Source: Dyadobacter sp. CY261 (lineage in GTDB: Bacteria > Bacteroidota > Bacteroidia > Cytophagales > Spirosomataceae). Taken from it: a stretch of DNA of 64,000 bases. The notes beneath the pieces are model-generated. The model worked only from the letters and a program-made list of their open reading frames with translations. It searched no databases and was not told where the DNA came from. The stretch covers positions 558,001-622,000 of the forward strand of contig NZ_JAKCPW010000001.1 of assembly GCF_021440085.1 (NCBI RefSeq), given 5' to 3'. Numbering within the stretch: position 1 is the stretch's first letter; every line of letters begins with the position of its first letter. The position numbers and the translations under genes were made by a program. Below are positions 16,895 through 26,103 of this stretch, one piece after another.

Positions 16895-19800
16895 TCAATA
16901 TTTAATGACGCGATGGGTGGTTATAATGTCCTTTTTCCTTACCTGCAAAAAGTACAGACCCGCAGGTAGTTTGGAGAGATCAATGGATGCGTTTTGACCA
17001 TTGGATTTACCTATATACACCTGATTTCCTGCTGCATTCAGGACTTCCAACTGGCGTGCGGAGGCGCTTTCAAACCGGACGGTTAGCACGCTCCCGGTCG
17101 GGTTGGGCCCAAATGTGATCAGCTCGCCCAGGGTAGTGGGCTCAGTAGCAGTGATGAGCTCGATCTTGAACGAAGCCGGATCACCGATTTTTCCCGGGCC
17201 GCATACATTGTTGAGCTGCAATATCCTGTACTCGGCAACCGGCGAGCTGCCATTGATGCGGATCGTGTCGGTGTAGCTCGCGGCGGACCGGTATTGTGAG
17301 AAGTTGCCGTCGCCAAAGCGGTAACTGAACGGGCTGCTTCCTTCCAGGCCGATCACCGCTTCGATAGGCTGACCGGCTTTGTAATAAACATCAGGGGTCA
17401 GCACCCGTGCAGTTGCATGTTCCCCGATTCTCAGACGTTCGGAATAGGTGCTTCCGCTGACCTGCGGATCTTTCGCAACAATTCTCAGTCTGTAAAAATC
17501 CGACTTTTTCAGCCCTGTCGGCACGATTGCCGACAATTGCGAATAGGAGCCGAATGTAGGAAGGAGAGCGAAGTTTTTTCCTGTACTGTCCGAAAGCTGG
17601 ATTTCATACTCCGTGCTGCCCGCATTGCTGCCATTGTGATAAAAATTGACGATCAGTGTATCCGAATTGCATATCTGCGATTGCCGAAGGCCAGAAACGC
17701 TGTTGATAGAAAGCCATTGAGAGAGTTTTGGCTGCACCGTTATGGCGGCAGAGCCTGAGACCTTTCCGGTGCCGCAAACCGTGGCGGGTTCCTGTAATGT
17801 GTAGGTAGTAGTTGCGGAAGGTGTGATCTTCACTTCGGTGATGCCACCTTTGAATGGAGCGGTATGCGGATGGGACTTCCCGTCGGAAAGCTGAAACATT
17901 GTACCATATGGAAATGTGTTATTGGCACGTACAAACAGCGTCGTGGATTCTCCGGCGGTGATGATGTTGTCACCGAAAATGGTCATATCCGGAGATGCAT
18001 ATAGTTGGTAAACGACAGCTTTGGAAATTTCTAGTGCACGAAGGTCCGCACTGATCCTGAAAATCTGGCCGGTAAAACCCGCCGGTATAGCCAGCTCGAT
18101 CCGCCCGGTTGTTTTGTTGACCGAATCGAGTTTGATTTGCTCCCCATTGTCGCCCCAAAGGCTGAATACAAGGTATTGGTTATTTTGCAGGGTAGCGCCT
18201 TTGACCTGATAATCCAGTTGGATTTTCTGACCGGCACATATGACCGGGTCCGCATTCTCGGGATACTTTTTCAGTTCCAGGATCGGTTTTATGCGAACCC
18301 TCACCGAGCTACCCGACTGACCGTAACCGCACGAATTCCAGACCTTGTTGATCGTGAACGTTTTTTCGCTGGTAACGATCGGCCCATAGGAGGTATAATT
18401 GGAATTAACTTGCTGTTGCTCGCCGTCGCTGTAAACGAGCCCCCAGGGCTGATCTCCTTCGACGTACGCCCTCAGGTAGGCCTGAGAACCGTATTCAACA
18501 GTAATAACCGAATCCTGCGAAGAATTTGCGCTTGAACCGACGAGAACGGCTGTGGGCACTCGCCCAATGCGTATGTTGATCGCGTCGGAATAAATATCGT
18601 CCGATGAACGTATCCTAAGATAATAGGAATCAGGTTCCAGGTTCGGTACTATAAAGCGGATCGCGCGATTGTCGGTGCTGGTGGCAAGGTCTGTATAGGA
18701 GTTCTGGTCGCCGGAAGGAGAAATCTGGAGTGTGAACCGGGTGCCTGCATTCGCCGCGCCGCTTTCAAATCCGAAAAGAGCCTCCGCGTCGCTGCCGACG
18801 CAATGCCATGTCGGGAATATTTCCCTTTCCATAACCAGCTTATAGCCAATGCCCCGAATATAGGTCTTAACGTCGCTGGTGATGCTTCCGCAGGTATTTG
18901 TGATGGAGTTAAGCCTGAATTCCGACACTTTATTATGCGTCAGATCAAGCGGCACCCACCGCATCCCGTTGTTATCTGCGAGAATCGAATTTTCTTTTCC
19001 ATCCACCGAGTAGTTGATCGTACTGTAGCTGGTAGAATAGACGATCACGCTAGGCGAGTTGCCTACGTACATGCTTTCCGGATTTTCCTTGCTGGTGGCA
19101 GGAGATACCGAAGACGGCTGGGGTTTGGTTTCGACAAAGTAGTAGATTGTTGTGGAAGTGAGCCTGGGCAGGGTCGAGCTGAGTTCAAAGTAGGCGGTAT
19201 ACCGCGCGGTTTTTTCGGGAAGCTTAATTTTATAAATGCCCGGTTTGGTAATGGTTATGGGCGGCGAGGACTCGTTCTGTTCGGGGAAGGACAGGGTGAA
19301 CTTGTTGCCTTCCTCAAACTTACCGCTAAACAAAACCTCCACCTCCGCGCTGTCACCGGCACAGTAGCTGTCCTTTTTGATAAACCGTGCCAGCATGGCG
19401 GGCGTTGTGTCCGTCGGCTTCGCGACTTTCAAGGGAAACGCAGTAAGATCGGAATTGGCCGCACAGGCGTTGGACAAAGACGCGAGTTTGAATGTAGTGT
19501 CTTTTTTGACATACACATATTCCCCAAAATAGCTCTGGTCGTAAATTTCTTTCCTGCCGTCCATCCGCTCCAGAACATAAGGCCGACCACCGTGCAGGTT
19601 GTACCCAACCCCTATGGGAGAAGGGTAGGGGACGCTTGTCTGGGCATTTTCGTTCTGTGTCATAAACGGCATGCCTTGTATGCGAATGCCGATGATCAGG
19701 GATGTCAGCGACGGGTTCGCGGATGTAACGCGGATGCCGTTGATGGCACCATAATCATGTTGGGCGTCCTGTATGGTGTTTTTAGGGATCCAAAACTCCA

Positions 19801-21184
19801 GCGAGTCGCCGAGCAGTTTGGCAGGAAAGCGGAATTTCTGGTTCGAGTTCGTAGAGCATTCCACTGTGTAGGTGGTTTGGGCTGTAACGCCTACCGCTCT
19901 CAGGCGCACACGGGCAGTTTGGCCTTCGCAAAATATCCTGGTGCTCGGCGTAACGCCACCATCGCCAACCAGAAGGCTGGGCTGTACACGGATCACCACC
20001 GGCGTTTGCGGCGGGTTTTCGATGATACCACATCCCGATTCGAATTTGCTGACCTGGTACTGGGTAGTTTGCAAAGGGTTTATGTACACACTGTTTTGAA
20101 AAACTTCCCCGGTCGTAAGTGTCAATTTGTAAGGCGGCCTGCCGGTCGGATTGCCGGAAATGTATACTTCGTCACCCAGATTAATATCTGTTTTACTGGG
20201 GACCAGCGAAAATGAGGGCTTTTCGTAGAAATAAACCTTCAATGCTTTATTGAGGGAAACGGCTACCGGGTTCTCCGTGACGATACCGATGTAAACGCCC
20301 TGGTTTCGCAGCGTATAACCGAGATCAGGCACCCGCGCTGTAAGCTCGTTTTTGCCTGTCAATGTAGCGGGGGCATCGATGTACCTGTAAGAATCGATAT
20401 AGCTGTTGTCACTGGCGAACCGGACCCTGAATTTGGTGTTTGCATTAAATTCACCTCCCTGGGTATTAAAGGTCACTTTGATCTCGCTTCCCTCGCAGGG
20501 CCGCTCAGGGCTGACATCCACGGGAAGGAAATCCATGGCATTAACCTTAATTTTCACCTGTCCGCTCACATCCATAGGCCCGCAAACGCTGCTGGCTTCT
20601 TTGATAGAATAGGTGCCATCCCGGGTGCGGGGAAGTGTAGCGTTAGTAGCATACCCCGCTGTCCAGTCGTAATAGCTGTATTCCAGTTGGATCGTATCCC
20701 CGGTGGTCAGGACAACCTTTCCCGGGCTCATAGGTCTTGTCGTGAGCGCCAGCGCTATTTGGTCATTGGAATTGAGCGTGTCGGCTGTCAGGCCCCACCG
20801 GGTGGTTAAATGCACGGCTGATTTCGTCAGTGCTTTGAAGGGGCCGGATGCACTGACTTCGGTTTTCGGATTGGATGAAATGACCTTTATCTCAAAGCTC
20901 TCCGAACTGGCCAGTGAAAGCTCTTTCAGAACCGTAACCAACTGGTGGCCCCGTAATTCGGCCGGATATTCCCATTGCTTCGCAGATTCGTTCCAACCGC
21001 GGTAAGCAACGACCGTGAATTTGTTGTCGGCCGGAAAGGTACCGTCGATGGTTACGTCGATCTTTAATTCAGTACCGAGACAGTAGTTTTCAGAATAAAC
21101 CCGCTCGATTCGGAGTGATGGAGTCTGGGAAAAAGAATGGAAAAAACTAAAACAAAGGGAGAGGAAAAGTAAATGTTTAAGCAT
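16895..21184 (-). CDS. Giant secreted repeat protein with type IX secretion sorting domain (copy B)
   Basis: 1429 residues, paralogue of the gene immediately downstream. Signal peptide MLKHLLFLSLCFSFFHSFSQ; seven units starting 'CLGTELKIDVTIDG', 'CEGSEIKVTF', 'CEGQTARVRL', 'CAGDSAEVEV', 'CVGSDAEALF', 'CAGQKIQLDY', 'CNSDTLIVNF' and ending in 'CG' strands ('VCGPMDVSG', 'SCGYGQSGS', 'VCGTGKVSG', 'VCGPGKIGD'). The C-terminal sorting domain reads 'FGPNPTGSVLTVRF', 'VLNAAGNQVY', 'LPAGLYFLQV', 'HRVIKY'. The copies are equal in unit number but well diverged, so the tandem duplication is old. Ligand unknown. Confidence 0.85.
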   Translation of the reverse strand: MLKHLLFLSLCFSFFHSFSQTPSLRIERVYSENYCLGTELKIDVTIDGTFPADNKFTVVAYRGWNESAKQWEYPAELRGHQLVTVLKELSLASSESFEIKVISSNPKTEVSASGPFKALTKSAVHLTTRWGLTADTLNSNDQIALALTTRPMSPGKVVLTTGDTIQLEYSYYDWTAGYATNATLPRTRDGTYSIKEASSVCGPMDVSGQVKIKVNAMDFLPVDVSPERPCEGSEIKVTFNTQGGEFNANTKFRVRFASDNSYIDSYRYIDAPATLTGKNELTARVPDLGYTLRNQGVYIGIVTENPVAVSLNKALKVYFYEKPSFSLVPSKTDINLGDEVYISGNPTGRPPYKLTLTTGEVFQNSVYINPLQTTQYQVSKFESGCGIIENPPQTPVVIRVQPSLLVGDGGVTPSTRIFCEGQTARVRLRAVGVTAQTTYTVECSTNSNQKFRFPAKLLGDSLEFWIPKNTIQDAQHDYGAINGIRVTSANPSLTSLIIGIRIQGMPFMTQNENAQTSVPYPSPIGVGYNLHGGRPYVLERMDGRKEIYDQSYFGEYVYVKKDTTFKLASLSNACAANSDLTAFPLKVAKPTDTTPAMLARFIKKDSYCAGDSAEVEVLFSGKFEEGNKFTLSFPEQNESSPPITITKPGIYKIKLPEKTARYTAYFELSSTLPRLTSTTIYYFVETKPQPSSVSPATSKENPESMYVGNSPSVIVYSTSYSTINYSVDGKENSILADNNGMRWVPLDLTHNKVSEFRLNSITNTCGSITSDVKTYIRGIGYKLVMEREIFPTWHCVGSDAEALFGFESGAANAGTRFTLQISPSGDQNSYTDLATSTDNRAIRFIVPNLEPDSYYLRIRSSDDIYSDAINIRIGRVPTAVLVGSSANSSQDSVITVEYGSQAYLRAYVEGDQPWGLVYSDGEQQQVNSNYTSYGPIVTSEKTFTINKVWNSCGYGQSGSSVRVRIKPILELKKYPENADPVICAGQKIQLDYQVKGATLQNNQYLVFSLWGDNGEQIKLDSVNKTTGRIELAIPAGFTGQIFRISADLRALEISKAVVYQLYASPDMTIFGDNIITAGESTTLFVRANNTFPYGTMFQLSDGKSHPHTAPFKGGITEVKITPSATTTYTLQEPATVCGTGKVSGSAAITVQPKLSQWLSINSVSGLRQSQICNSDTLIVNFYHNGSNAGSTEYEIQLSDSTGKNFALLPTFGSYSQLSAIVPTGLKKSDFYRLRIVAKDPQVSGSTYSERLRIGEHATARVLTPDVYYKAGQPIEAVIGLEGSSPFSYRFGDGNFSQYRSAASYTDTIRINGSSPVAEYRILQLNNVCGPGKIGDPASFKIELITATEPTTLGELITFGPNPTGSVLTVRFESASARQLEVLNAAGNQVYIGKSNGQNASIDLSKLPAGLYFLQVRKKDIITTHRVIKY

Positions 21185-21256
21185 AAAAGATACAAGAGGG
21201 AAATTTATGCAAGTTCCACGTTTATCCTTAGTTATGCAACTGCAAATTACAGACGG

Positions 21257-22771
21257 TTACATCCGCTCTTCAACCTCCGCTTTCATCGAGCCGTTTTCTG
21301 CCAGATTCAGGTACCATTGAAATGCTTCTTCCAGCAAATGCGGCGTCTGGCCGCCCCGGCGACAAGCCCTGATGAAGTAATCAGACAACGTTTCGCGGTA
21401 TTCCGGATGAACGCAATGGTTGATGATAGCGACGGCCTTCTGTCGGGGTGCCAGTCCACGTAGGTCGGCCAGGCCTTGTTCTGTAACGATTATGTCGACG
21501 TCGTGTTCCGAATGGTCCACATGCGTCACCATCGGCACGATTCGCGATATGCTGCCTTGTTTTGCGATGGATTCGGTCACAAAAATGCTCAAATAGCTAT
21601 TTTGAGCAAAATCCGCCGAGCCTCCTATACCATTGACAATATGGCTTCCCTGAATGTGGGACGAGTTCACATTTCCGTACAGATCGCATTCAAGCGCGGT
21701 ATTGATGGCAATCACGCCCAGCCGCTGGATTACTTCCGCGGCATTGGTAATGTCCTGGGGGCGAAGCAGGATTTTGTGCCGGTAATTCTCCAGATCTTCA
21801 AAAATACGCTGGTAACATGCCTCCGACACGGTGAGCGAGCTGGCGGAAGCAAAGTCGAGCTTCCCGGCATCAAGCAGGTTGAATGCGCTGTCTTGCAATA
21901 CTTCGGAATACATCGTCAGATGCTCGAAGTCACCGTCGGCCAGCCTGTTCAAAACGGCGTCGGCGATCTTGCCTATTCCGGCCTGAATGGGCCGGAGCGA
22001 GCGCGTGAGCCGCCCGGCTTGTATTTCTCTTTCAAAGAAGGTTAGTAAATGCCTGGCAATGGCTTGTGCGGCCGGGTTGGAAGTTGCAATTTCAGCCGGA
22101 GTGTCTTTGCGATTTGTAAAAACAATCGCCGCGATCTTTGCCGGATCACACGGAATGCTGTCCTGCCCGATCTTTTGCCATGGCTCGGTAACCGGCACGA
22201 TGGCCCGGCCTGTTGCGTCTTCGGGAAGGAATATGTCGTGAATGCCCCGGATCGAGGTCGGGATAATTTCGTTGATTTCAATGATTACTTGCTGTGCCTG
22301 TGCCACGAAGATCGCCGAGTTGCCGACAGAAGTAGTGGGGATAATGCTGCCATCATCTTCGACCAGGGCCGCTTCGATGATAGCGACATCAATGGGCGGC
22401 AAGAAGCCATTGCGGATGTGTTCGGCCGTTTCGCTCAGGTTTTGATCTATGTACATTAAGCCACCATCATTAATGATCTTTCGCATTACCGGATCGGATT
22501 GGAAGGGGAGGCGCATGGCTAATGCACCGGAAGCCGCAAGTGCGCCATCGGTGCTATGTCCCAGGGAAGCTCCGGTGATGAGCGTTATCTGGTATTGTTC
22601 GGTCTCGCCCCTTTCGGCCAGGGCGGGTAGTACCTCCTTGCTGTCGCCGGAACGTGTGAATCCGCTGGAAGCAACTACCATACCGTCCCGGATGAGCAGT
22701 GCGGCCTGGCTGGCGGACATTATTTTATTGTTGAGTTCGGGTCTTTTAATTCTGTTTATATCGGGTATCAT
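21257..22771 (-). CDS. Acetyl-CoA hydrolase/transferase family protein (Cat1/Ach1-like CoA-transferase)
   Basis: 504 residues from the ATG at 22771; an in-frame ATG at 22915 would add 48 residues that match nothing in the family, so the inner start is preferred. Motifs: 'MSASQAALLIRDGMVVASSGFT' at the N-terminus, active-site Glu in 'TMYSEVLQDSAFNLLDAGK', glycine loop 'IVNGIGGSADFAQNSY', and 'VDIIVTEQGLADLRGL'. The family moves CoA between acetate and succinate (or hydrolyses acetyl-CoA) in central carbon metabolism. Cytoplasmic. The specific acceptor cannot be assigned. Confidence 0.88.
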   Translation of the reverse strand: MIPDINRIKRPELNNKIMSASQAALLIRDGMVVASSGFTRSGDSKEVLPALAERGETEQYQITLITGASLGHSTDGALAASGALAMRLPFQSDPVMRKIINDGGLMYIDQNLSETAEHIRNGFLPPIDVAIIEAALVEDDGSIIPTTSVGNSAIFVAQAQQVIIEINEIIPTSIRGIHDIFLPEDATGRAIVPVTEPWQKIGQDSIPCDPAKIAAIVFTNRKDTPAEIATSNPAAQAIARHLLTFFEREIQAGRLTRSLRPIQAGIGKIADAVLNRLADGDFEHLTMYSEVLQDSAFNLLDAGKLDFASASSLTVSEACYQRIFEDLENYRHKILLRPQDITNAAEVIQRLGVIAINTALECDLYGNVNSSHIQGSHIVNGIGGSADFAQNSYLSIFVTESIAKQGSISRIVPMVTHVDHSEHDVDIIVTEQGLADLRGLAPRQKAVAIINHCVHPEYRETLSDYFIRACRRGGQTPHLLEEAFQWYLNLAENGSMKAEVEERM

Positions 22772-23098
22772 GTTCGTTGCCTGTATGCTGAATACTTCAA
22801 TTTGTACTTCAAAATAACCACTTGACGTCCGTAAAAAGCTTGATGCGGGTTGGTTATCAGTATGATCTGCGTCAGTGTTTGAGGTTACCGCTATTGGCAA
22901 TGATTGTTGCTTCATAAAACCGATCGCCGCGTGGCCAGTCCGCTTTTATTAGTCTCAAAGTTACATCTGGTAAATTTTATATTTCCAGTCTGACCATTTC
23001 GCTCTATATTTGCAATGTTTTATTTAAACTAATTATAAATAAACGATTTCAAATTATTCATATCTCTAAACGAAGGCAAGCCGCTCCGCTGCGGCGCC
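22772..23098. other. Divergent intergenic region with promoter potential
   Basis: 327 bp between the CoA-transferase and the membrane gene cluster. The left part could encode an N-terminal extension of the CoA-transferase; the part around 22960-23070 is very AT-rich and probably carries the divergent promoters. I could not fix a -33/-7 pair with confidence. A hairpin lies at its right end (23074-23100). Confidence 0.5.
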
Positions 23099-23100
23099 TT
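23074..23100 (+). promoter_or_regulatory. GC-rich hairpin at the start of the DUF3325-like gene
   Basis: AAGGC-aa-GCCGC (23074-23084) pairs with GCGGC-GCCTT (23091-23100): two 5-bp perfect helices with a 2-nt bulge and a TCCGCT loop, in an otherwise AT-rich leader. It overlaps the TTG codon at 23099 and ends 13 bp before the ATG at 23114. It could modulate translation; whether it does is unknown. Confidence 0.4.
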
Positions 23101-23113
23101 GCAGTATTACCTT

Positions 23114-23446
23114 ATGATCAGTACGATTTGCCTCCTGTTCTTTGTCGGGTTCATGTTCTGGATGAACACCTCCACGCGTATTTCCTGGTCGGATAAAAAC
23201 CGTGTGATGGCCTTTATGGCTTCCAATATATGGTACAGCAGGGCTGCCGCCGGTGCGCTGTTTTTGGTGGGAACGGCTTGGTGCGTAGCCTTCCTGGGGC
23301 TGGGGAGCGGCCTGTTTGCGGCCATTGTGATCCTCATGATGGCTGGTTCGGTGTCGGTGCTTTTTTTTCCGTTCCGCTACTTCGGCCCGGGCGCAGTTGC
23401 GATACTATACCTGTGTGCAGTAACCCTTGAACTTGTCATTAAATAA
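23114..23446 (+). CDS. DUF3325-like small membrane protein
   Basis: 110 residues with three hydrophobic segments ('ISTICLLFFVGFMFW', 'AAAGALFLVGTAWCVAFLGLG', 'AIVILMMAGSVSVLFFP', 'GAVAILYLCAVTLELVI'). Its length, topology and place in front of DUF3649 and PepSY genes match the DUF3325 position in iron/siderophore-associated PepSY clusters. A TTG at 23099 would add five residues. The family assignment rests mainly on context. Confidence 0.65.
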   Translation: MISTICLLFFVGFMFWMNTSTRISWSDKNRVMAFMASNIWYSRAAAGALFLVGTAWCVAFLGLGSGLFAAIVILMMAGSVSVLFFPFRYFGPGAVAILYLCAVTLELVIK

Positions 23447-23449
23447 GAT

Positions 23450-23749
23450 ATGCCTGCCAATAAAAAGTACCTCACCAAATCGCCCTGGCTGAGACTGAGC
23501 AAGATCCTGGCCGGAATGGTCGGCGGATATGCCGTTACCATGAGCCTCCATCTGTTCTTCACGGCTTTCCTGCCCCAAGAAAATGTCATCATCACCGCGT
23601 ATTTCACGGGTTATATCCTTTGGGCGTTCCTGCTCCTGTACGCATTCATAGCGCAGAACGTGTGGCGCGTGTGGGGGCTGTATATCCTGCTTACCATCGT
23701 GTTCTCCCTGCCTTATCTGCTGAAATTCAACCTTAATCATGGATACTAG
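23450..23749 (+). CDS. DUF3649-like small membrane protein
   Basis: 99 residues: a basic N-terminus (MPANKKYLTKSPWLRLSK), then three membrane helices ('ILAGMVGGYAVTMSLHLFF', 'YFTGYILWAFLLLYAFI', 'LYILLTIVFSLPYLL'). This fits the DUF3649 family that accompanies PepSY reductase-like proteins. It begins 3 bp after its upstream neighbour and overlaps the PepSY gene by 11 bp, so the three are one transcription unit. Confidence 0.7.
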   Translation: MPANKKYLTKSPWLRLSKILAGMVGGYAVTMSLHLFFTAFLPQENVIITAYFTGYILWAFLLLYAFIAQNVWRVWGLYILLTIVFSLPYLLKFNLNHGY

Positions 23750-25421
23750 GAAGTACAATATCTATTTTCATACCCACACGATCAGCGGGATCTTCATTGC
23801 CGCATTGTTGTACGTCATTTTCTTCGCAGGCTCCTTTTCCTTTTTTAAAGACGATATCGCAGCCTGGCAGAGGGGGAAATCCGAGGTAGGGCACCATTTT
23901 GACCCACCTTATAACCACCTGCTGGATTCGCTTTCCCGGCATTACGACCTCCGTGGCCGGAACTTCAACTTTTACCTGCTTCGCCAGGGGCAAGGGGCTT
24001 ACGTCGACATGACGGCCTCCCAGGATACGACCGTTAGCAAACCCAAGCCGAAGCTCAAAAAGGAAGGAAAGAGAAGGGGGAGAGGAAGAGCGGAGAATGG
24101 CGATTCAGCGTATTTCCGGTACCATTTTGCCGACCAGAAGGCAGGTGATTACAGCGATAGCTACGACATGGCCGAATTCCTGTACCGTCTGCACTTCCTT
24201 GCACAGCTCAACCAGGTAGGTATCAATATCGGTACGCCGTTCGGCTATCTCGTCGCAGGTATTGTGGCTTTCCTTTTCCTGTTCGCGCTGATTACCGGCT
24301 TGCTGCTGCATTGGGATAAAATAAAGTCCAACTTCTTTTTGTTCAGGCCGATGAGTAAATGGAAGACGGTATGGACGGACATGCATACCGTGCTAGGCGT
24401 AATTGGTTTCCCGTTCCAGTTTGTATTTGCCGTCACAGGCGTGGTGTTGATCGTGAACTTTGTGATACTCGCGCCATTTGCCAGCCTGCTTTACAATGGC
24501 GACTCCGACAAGCTGTATGAAAGCCTGGAATACAACCGAACCGTCAAAGTAGATTACACCTACAAACCGATGAAGGCCGGTTTTGATATGGACGCATTGG
24601 TAGGCAAATGGCAAAGCACGTGGAAGGAGGGCCAGATTTCCCGAATTTACATCCGAAATTATATGGACGAAAGTATGCAGGTGAGCCTGGAAGCCAAGCC
24701 AAATCCGAATGCAAACTTTGCAGGGTCCGGCTACGTGACGGTACACGTGCCCACTGGAAAGGTATTGGAACAGAAATCCCCCAATTCTGGCGGCAGTTAC
24801 ATTGATTCCGTTAAAAGCTTGGTTTATCACTTGCATTTCGGCGATTTTGGCGGTAAACCTTTGCGCATTGTATTCTTTTTGCTGGGGTTAATGGGCTGTG
24901 CGGTTATCATGTCGGGGATTATGATCTGGCTGGTAGCACGGGATAAGGTTGCGACCGAGCTGCGTAAACGGCGGTTCAATTTCTGGGCGAGCAACTTCTT
25001 TTTAGCGGCTTGTCTGAGCATGTTGCCTGTGACAGCTTTCACCTTCATTATGGTAAAAACACTCGATCAGGTCAATCAGTCGGTGATATACAATGTGTAC
25101 TTTTATAGCTGGCTCGCGCTGGGTGTTTACCTGATGGCACTGCGCAACCTCCCCCGGATAAACCGGCAAACGCTTTTGCTTTCGGCAGTGCTCTGTTTGG
25201 GCGTGCCTGTTGCAAACGGCATTGCTACCGGGATGTGGTTATGGAATACCTGTCAACAGGGTGCATTCGACATTTTCTTCATCGACGCATTATTCCTGGT
25301 CATCGCGGGCTCGTGTATGTACGCGTACATTAAAGTAAGCGCACAGGCAAAACCTTTTAACATGCTGGCGGGCATGAAGCAGCCAGGTAAACTGGCCAAA
25401 GCGGATGCATTGAAGGGATGA
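23739..25421 (+). CDS. PepSY-associated TM helix protein (siderophore-reductase-like)
   Basis: 560 residues. N-terminal helix with 'HTHTISGIFIAALLYVIFFAGSF', a periplasmic part, a helix at 'LVAGIVAFLFLFALITGLLLHW' followed by 'WTDMHTVLGVIGFPFQFVF', a second periplasmic region, 'VYHLHFGDFGGKPLRIVFFLLG' and C-terminal helices. The His residues in the helices are candidates for heme ligands, as in PepSY_TM iron-siderophore reductases of the FpvG/FoxB kind. Unusually there is a Lys/Arg-rich loop ('KPKPKLKKEGKRRGRGR') in the first periplasmic region. No TonB receptor is adjacent, so iron linkage is inferred from the family. Confidence 0.85.
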   Translation: MDTRKYNIYFHTHTISGIFIAALLYVIFFAGSFSFFKDDIAAWQRGKSEVGHHFDPPYNHLLDSLSRHYDLRGRNFNFYLLRQGQGAYVDMTASQDTTVSKPKPKLKKEGKRRGRGRAENGDSAYFRYHFADQKAGDYSDSYDMAEFLYRLHFLAQLNQVGINIGTPFGYLVAGIVAFLFLFALITGLLLHWDKIKSNFFLFRPMSKWKTVWTDMHTVLGVIGFPFQFVFAVTGVVLIVNFVILAPFASLLYNGDSDKLYESLEYNRTVKVDYTYKPMKAGFDMDALVGKWQSTWKEGQISRIYIRNYMDESMQVSLEAKPNPNANFAGSGYVTVHVPTGKVLEQKSPNSGGSYIDSVKSLVYHLHFGDFGGKPLRIVFFLLGLMGCAVIMSGIMIWLVARDKVATELRKRRFNFWASNFFLAACLSMLPVTAFTFIMVKTLDQVNQSVIYNVYFYSWLALGVYLMALRNLPRINRQTLLLSAVLCLGVPVANGIATGMWLWNTCQQGAFDIFFIDALFLVIAGSCMYAYIKVSAQAKPFNMLAGMKQPGKLAKADALKG

Positions 25422-25434
25422 TCATCGGCTTAAC

Positions 25435-26088
25435 TCATTTGTCGATCCAGACTTCGAATTGGCCTATCGGTACTTTGTCATTCGCCAGATAGCGGACGGG
25501 AACTCTGGCCTGGATTGCCTTCGTGCCAAGGATCAGGTCCAGTTGACCTTTCAGCGTTTCCGCAGTCTGATTTTCATTCTTGTGAAAATACTTGACCGCG
25601 TTGCCGAACTTCATCGTGTTGCCGATATGCTGGATGGAGGGGACGATAGCACCTTTTTCGAGTAGCGCTGCTTTTAATGTGTCCGAAACCTGGCTGCCCT
25701 TGCGATCGTGTATGTAAACGATCAGCCCCAGAAAGGGCTTAGGAGGCTCCGCAATGGCACTGGGATCGGGCAGCAGTTGACCTGCCGAAATGTGTGGCCT
25801 GGACGGATTGGCCTTTACGGCAGGCTCCTCCGGCTCCTTGGTGATCAGCGAAACCCGCCAGGTATTCAGTTGTTTGTTAAGATCCTGGATGCTGTCATTC
25901 ATTACTTTAAGCCTGTCTTCGGAAACTTTAAGTTGTTTGTTTGCGTCCTTCACCTGGATCATTAAAACAATGGTCGAGATAATGAATACAACAGCCAGTG
26001 CAAGCGCCAGTACGCTCTGCTTTTTAAGGGATGTAATTTCTTGGCTCAGGCGGCTTTGCGCATTTTCAAAATCATCAAGAGTGCTCAT
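25435..26088 (-). CDS. Membrane coiled-coil protein, last gene of the caspase/STAND operon
   Basis: 217 residues. A short cytoplasmic segment, one membrane helix (about 25-46, 'VLALALAVVFIISTIVLMIQV'), a coiled coil (47-80), a Pro-rich linker (85-117) and a compact alpha/beta domain (118-217: 'GLIVYIHDRKGSQVSDTLKA', 'EKGAIVPSI', 'NAVKYFHKNENQTAETLK', 'VPIGQFEVWI'). The last domain resembles LytR_C/SPOR-like small domains by pattern, which is an impression, not a search result. It starts 15 bp after the membrane CHAT gene and is likely its partner: a receptor stalk or an effector subunit. Confidence 0.6.
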   Translation of the reverse strand: MSTLDDFENAQSRLSQEITSLKKQSVLALALAVVFIISTIVLMIQVKDANKQLKVSEDRLKVMNDSIQDLNKQLNTWRVSLITKEPEEPAVKANPSRPHISAGQLLPDPSAIAEPPKPFLGLIVYIHDRKGSQVSDTLKAALLEKGAIVPSIQHIGNTMKFGNAVKYFHKNENQTAETLKGQLDLILGTKAIQARVPVRYLANDKVPIGQFEVWIDK

Positions 26089-26103
26089 AGGGTCTGAAGA
26101 GGA

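Noticed and set aside
18803-20215. 470-codon plus-strand open frame within the second giant secreted protein
   Set aside because: Antisense to a well-patterned repeat protein, rich in Arg/Gly/His with no fold-like pattern; a shadow.
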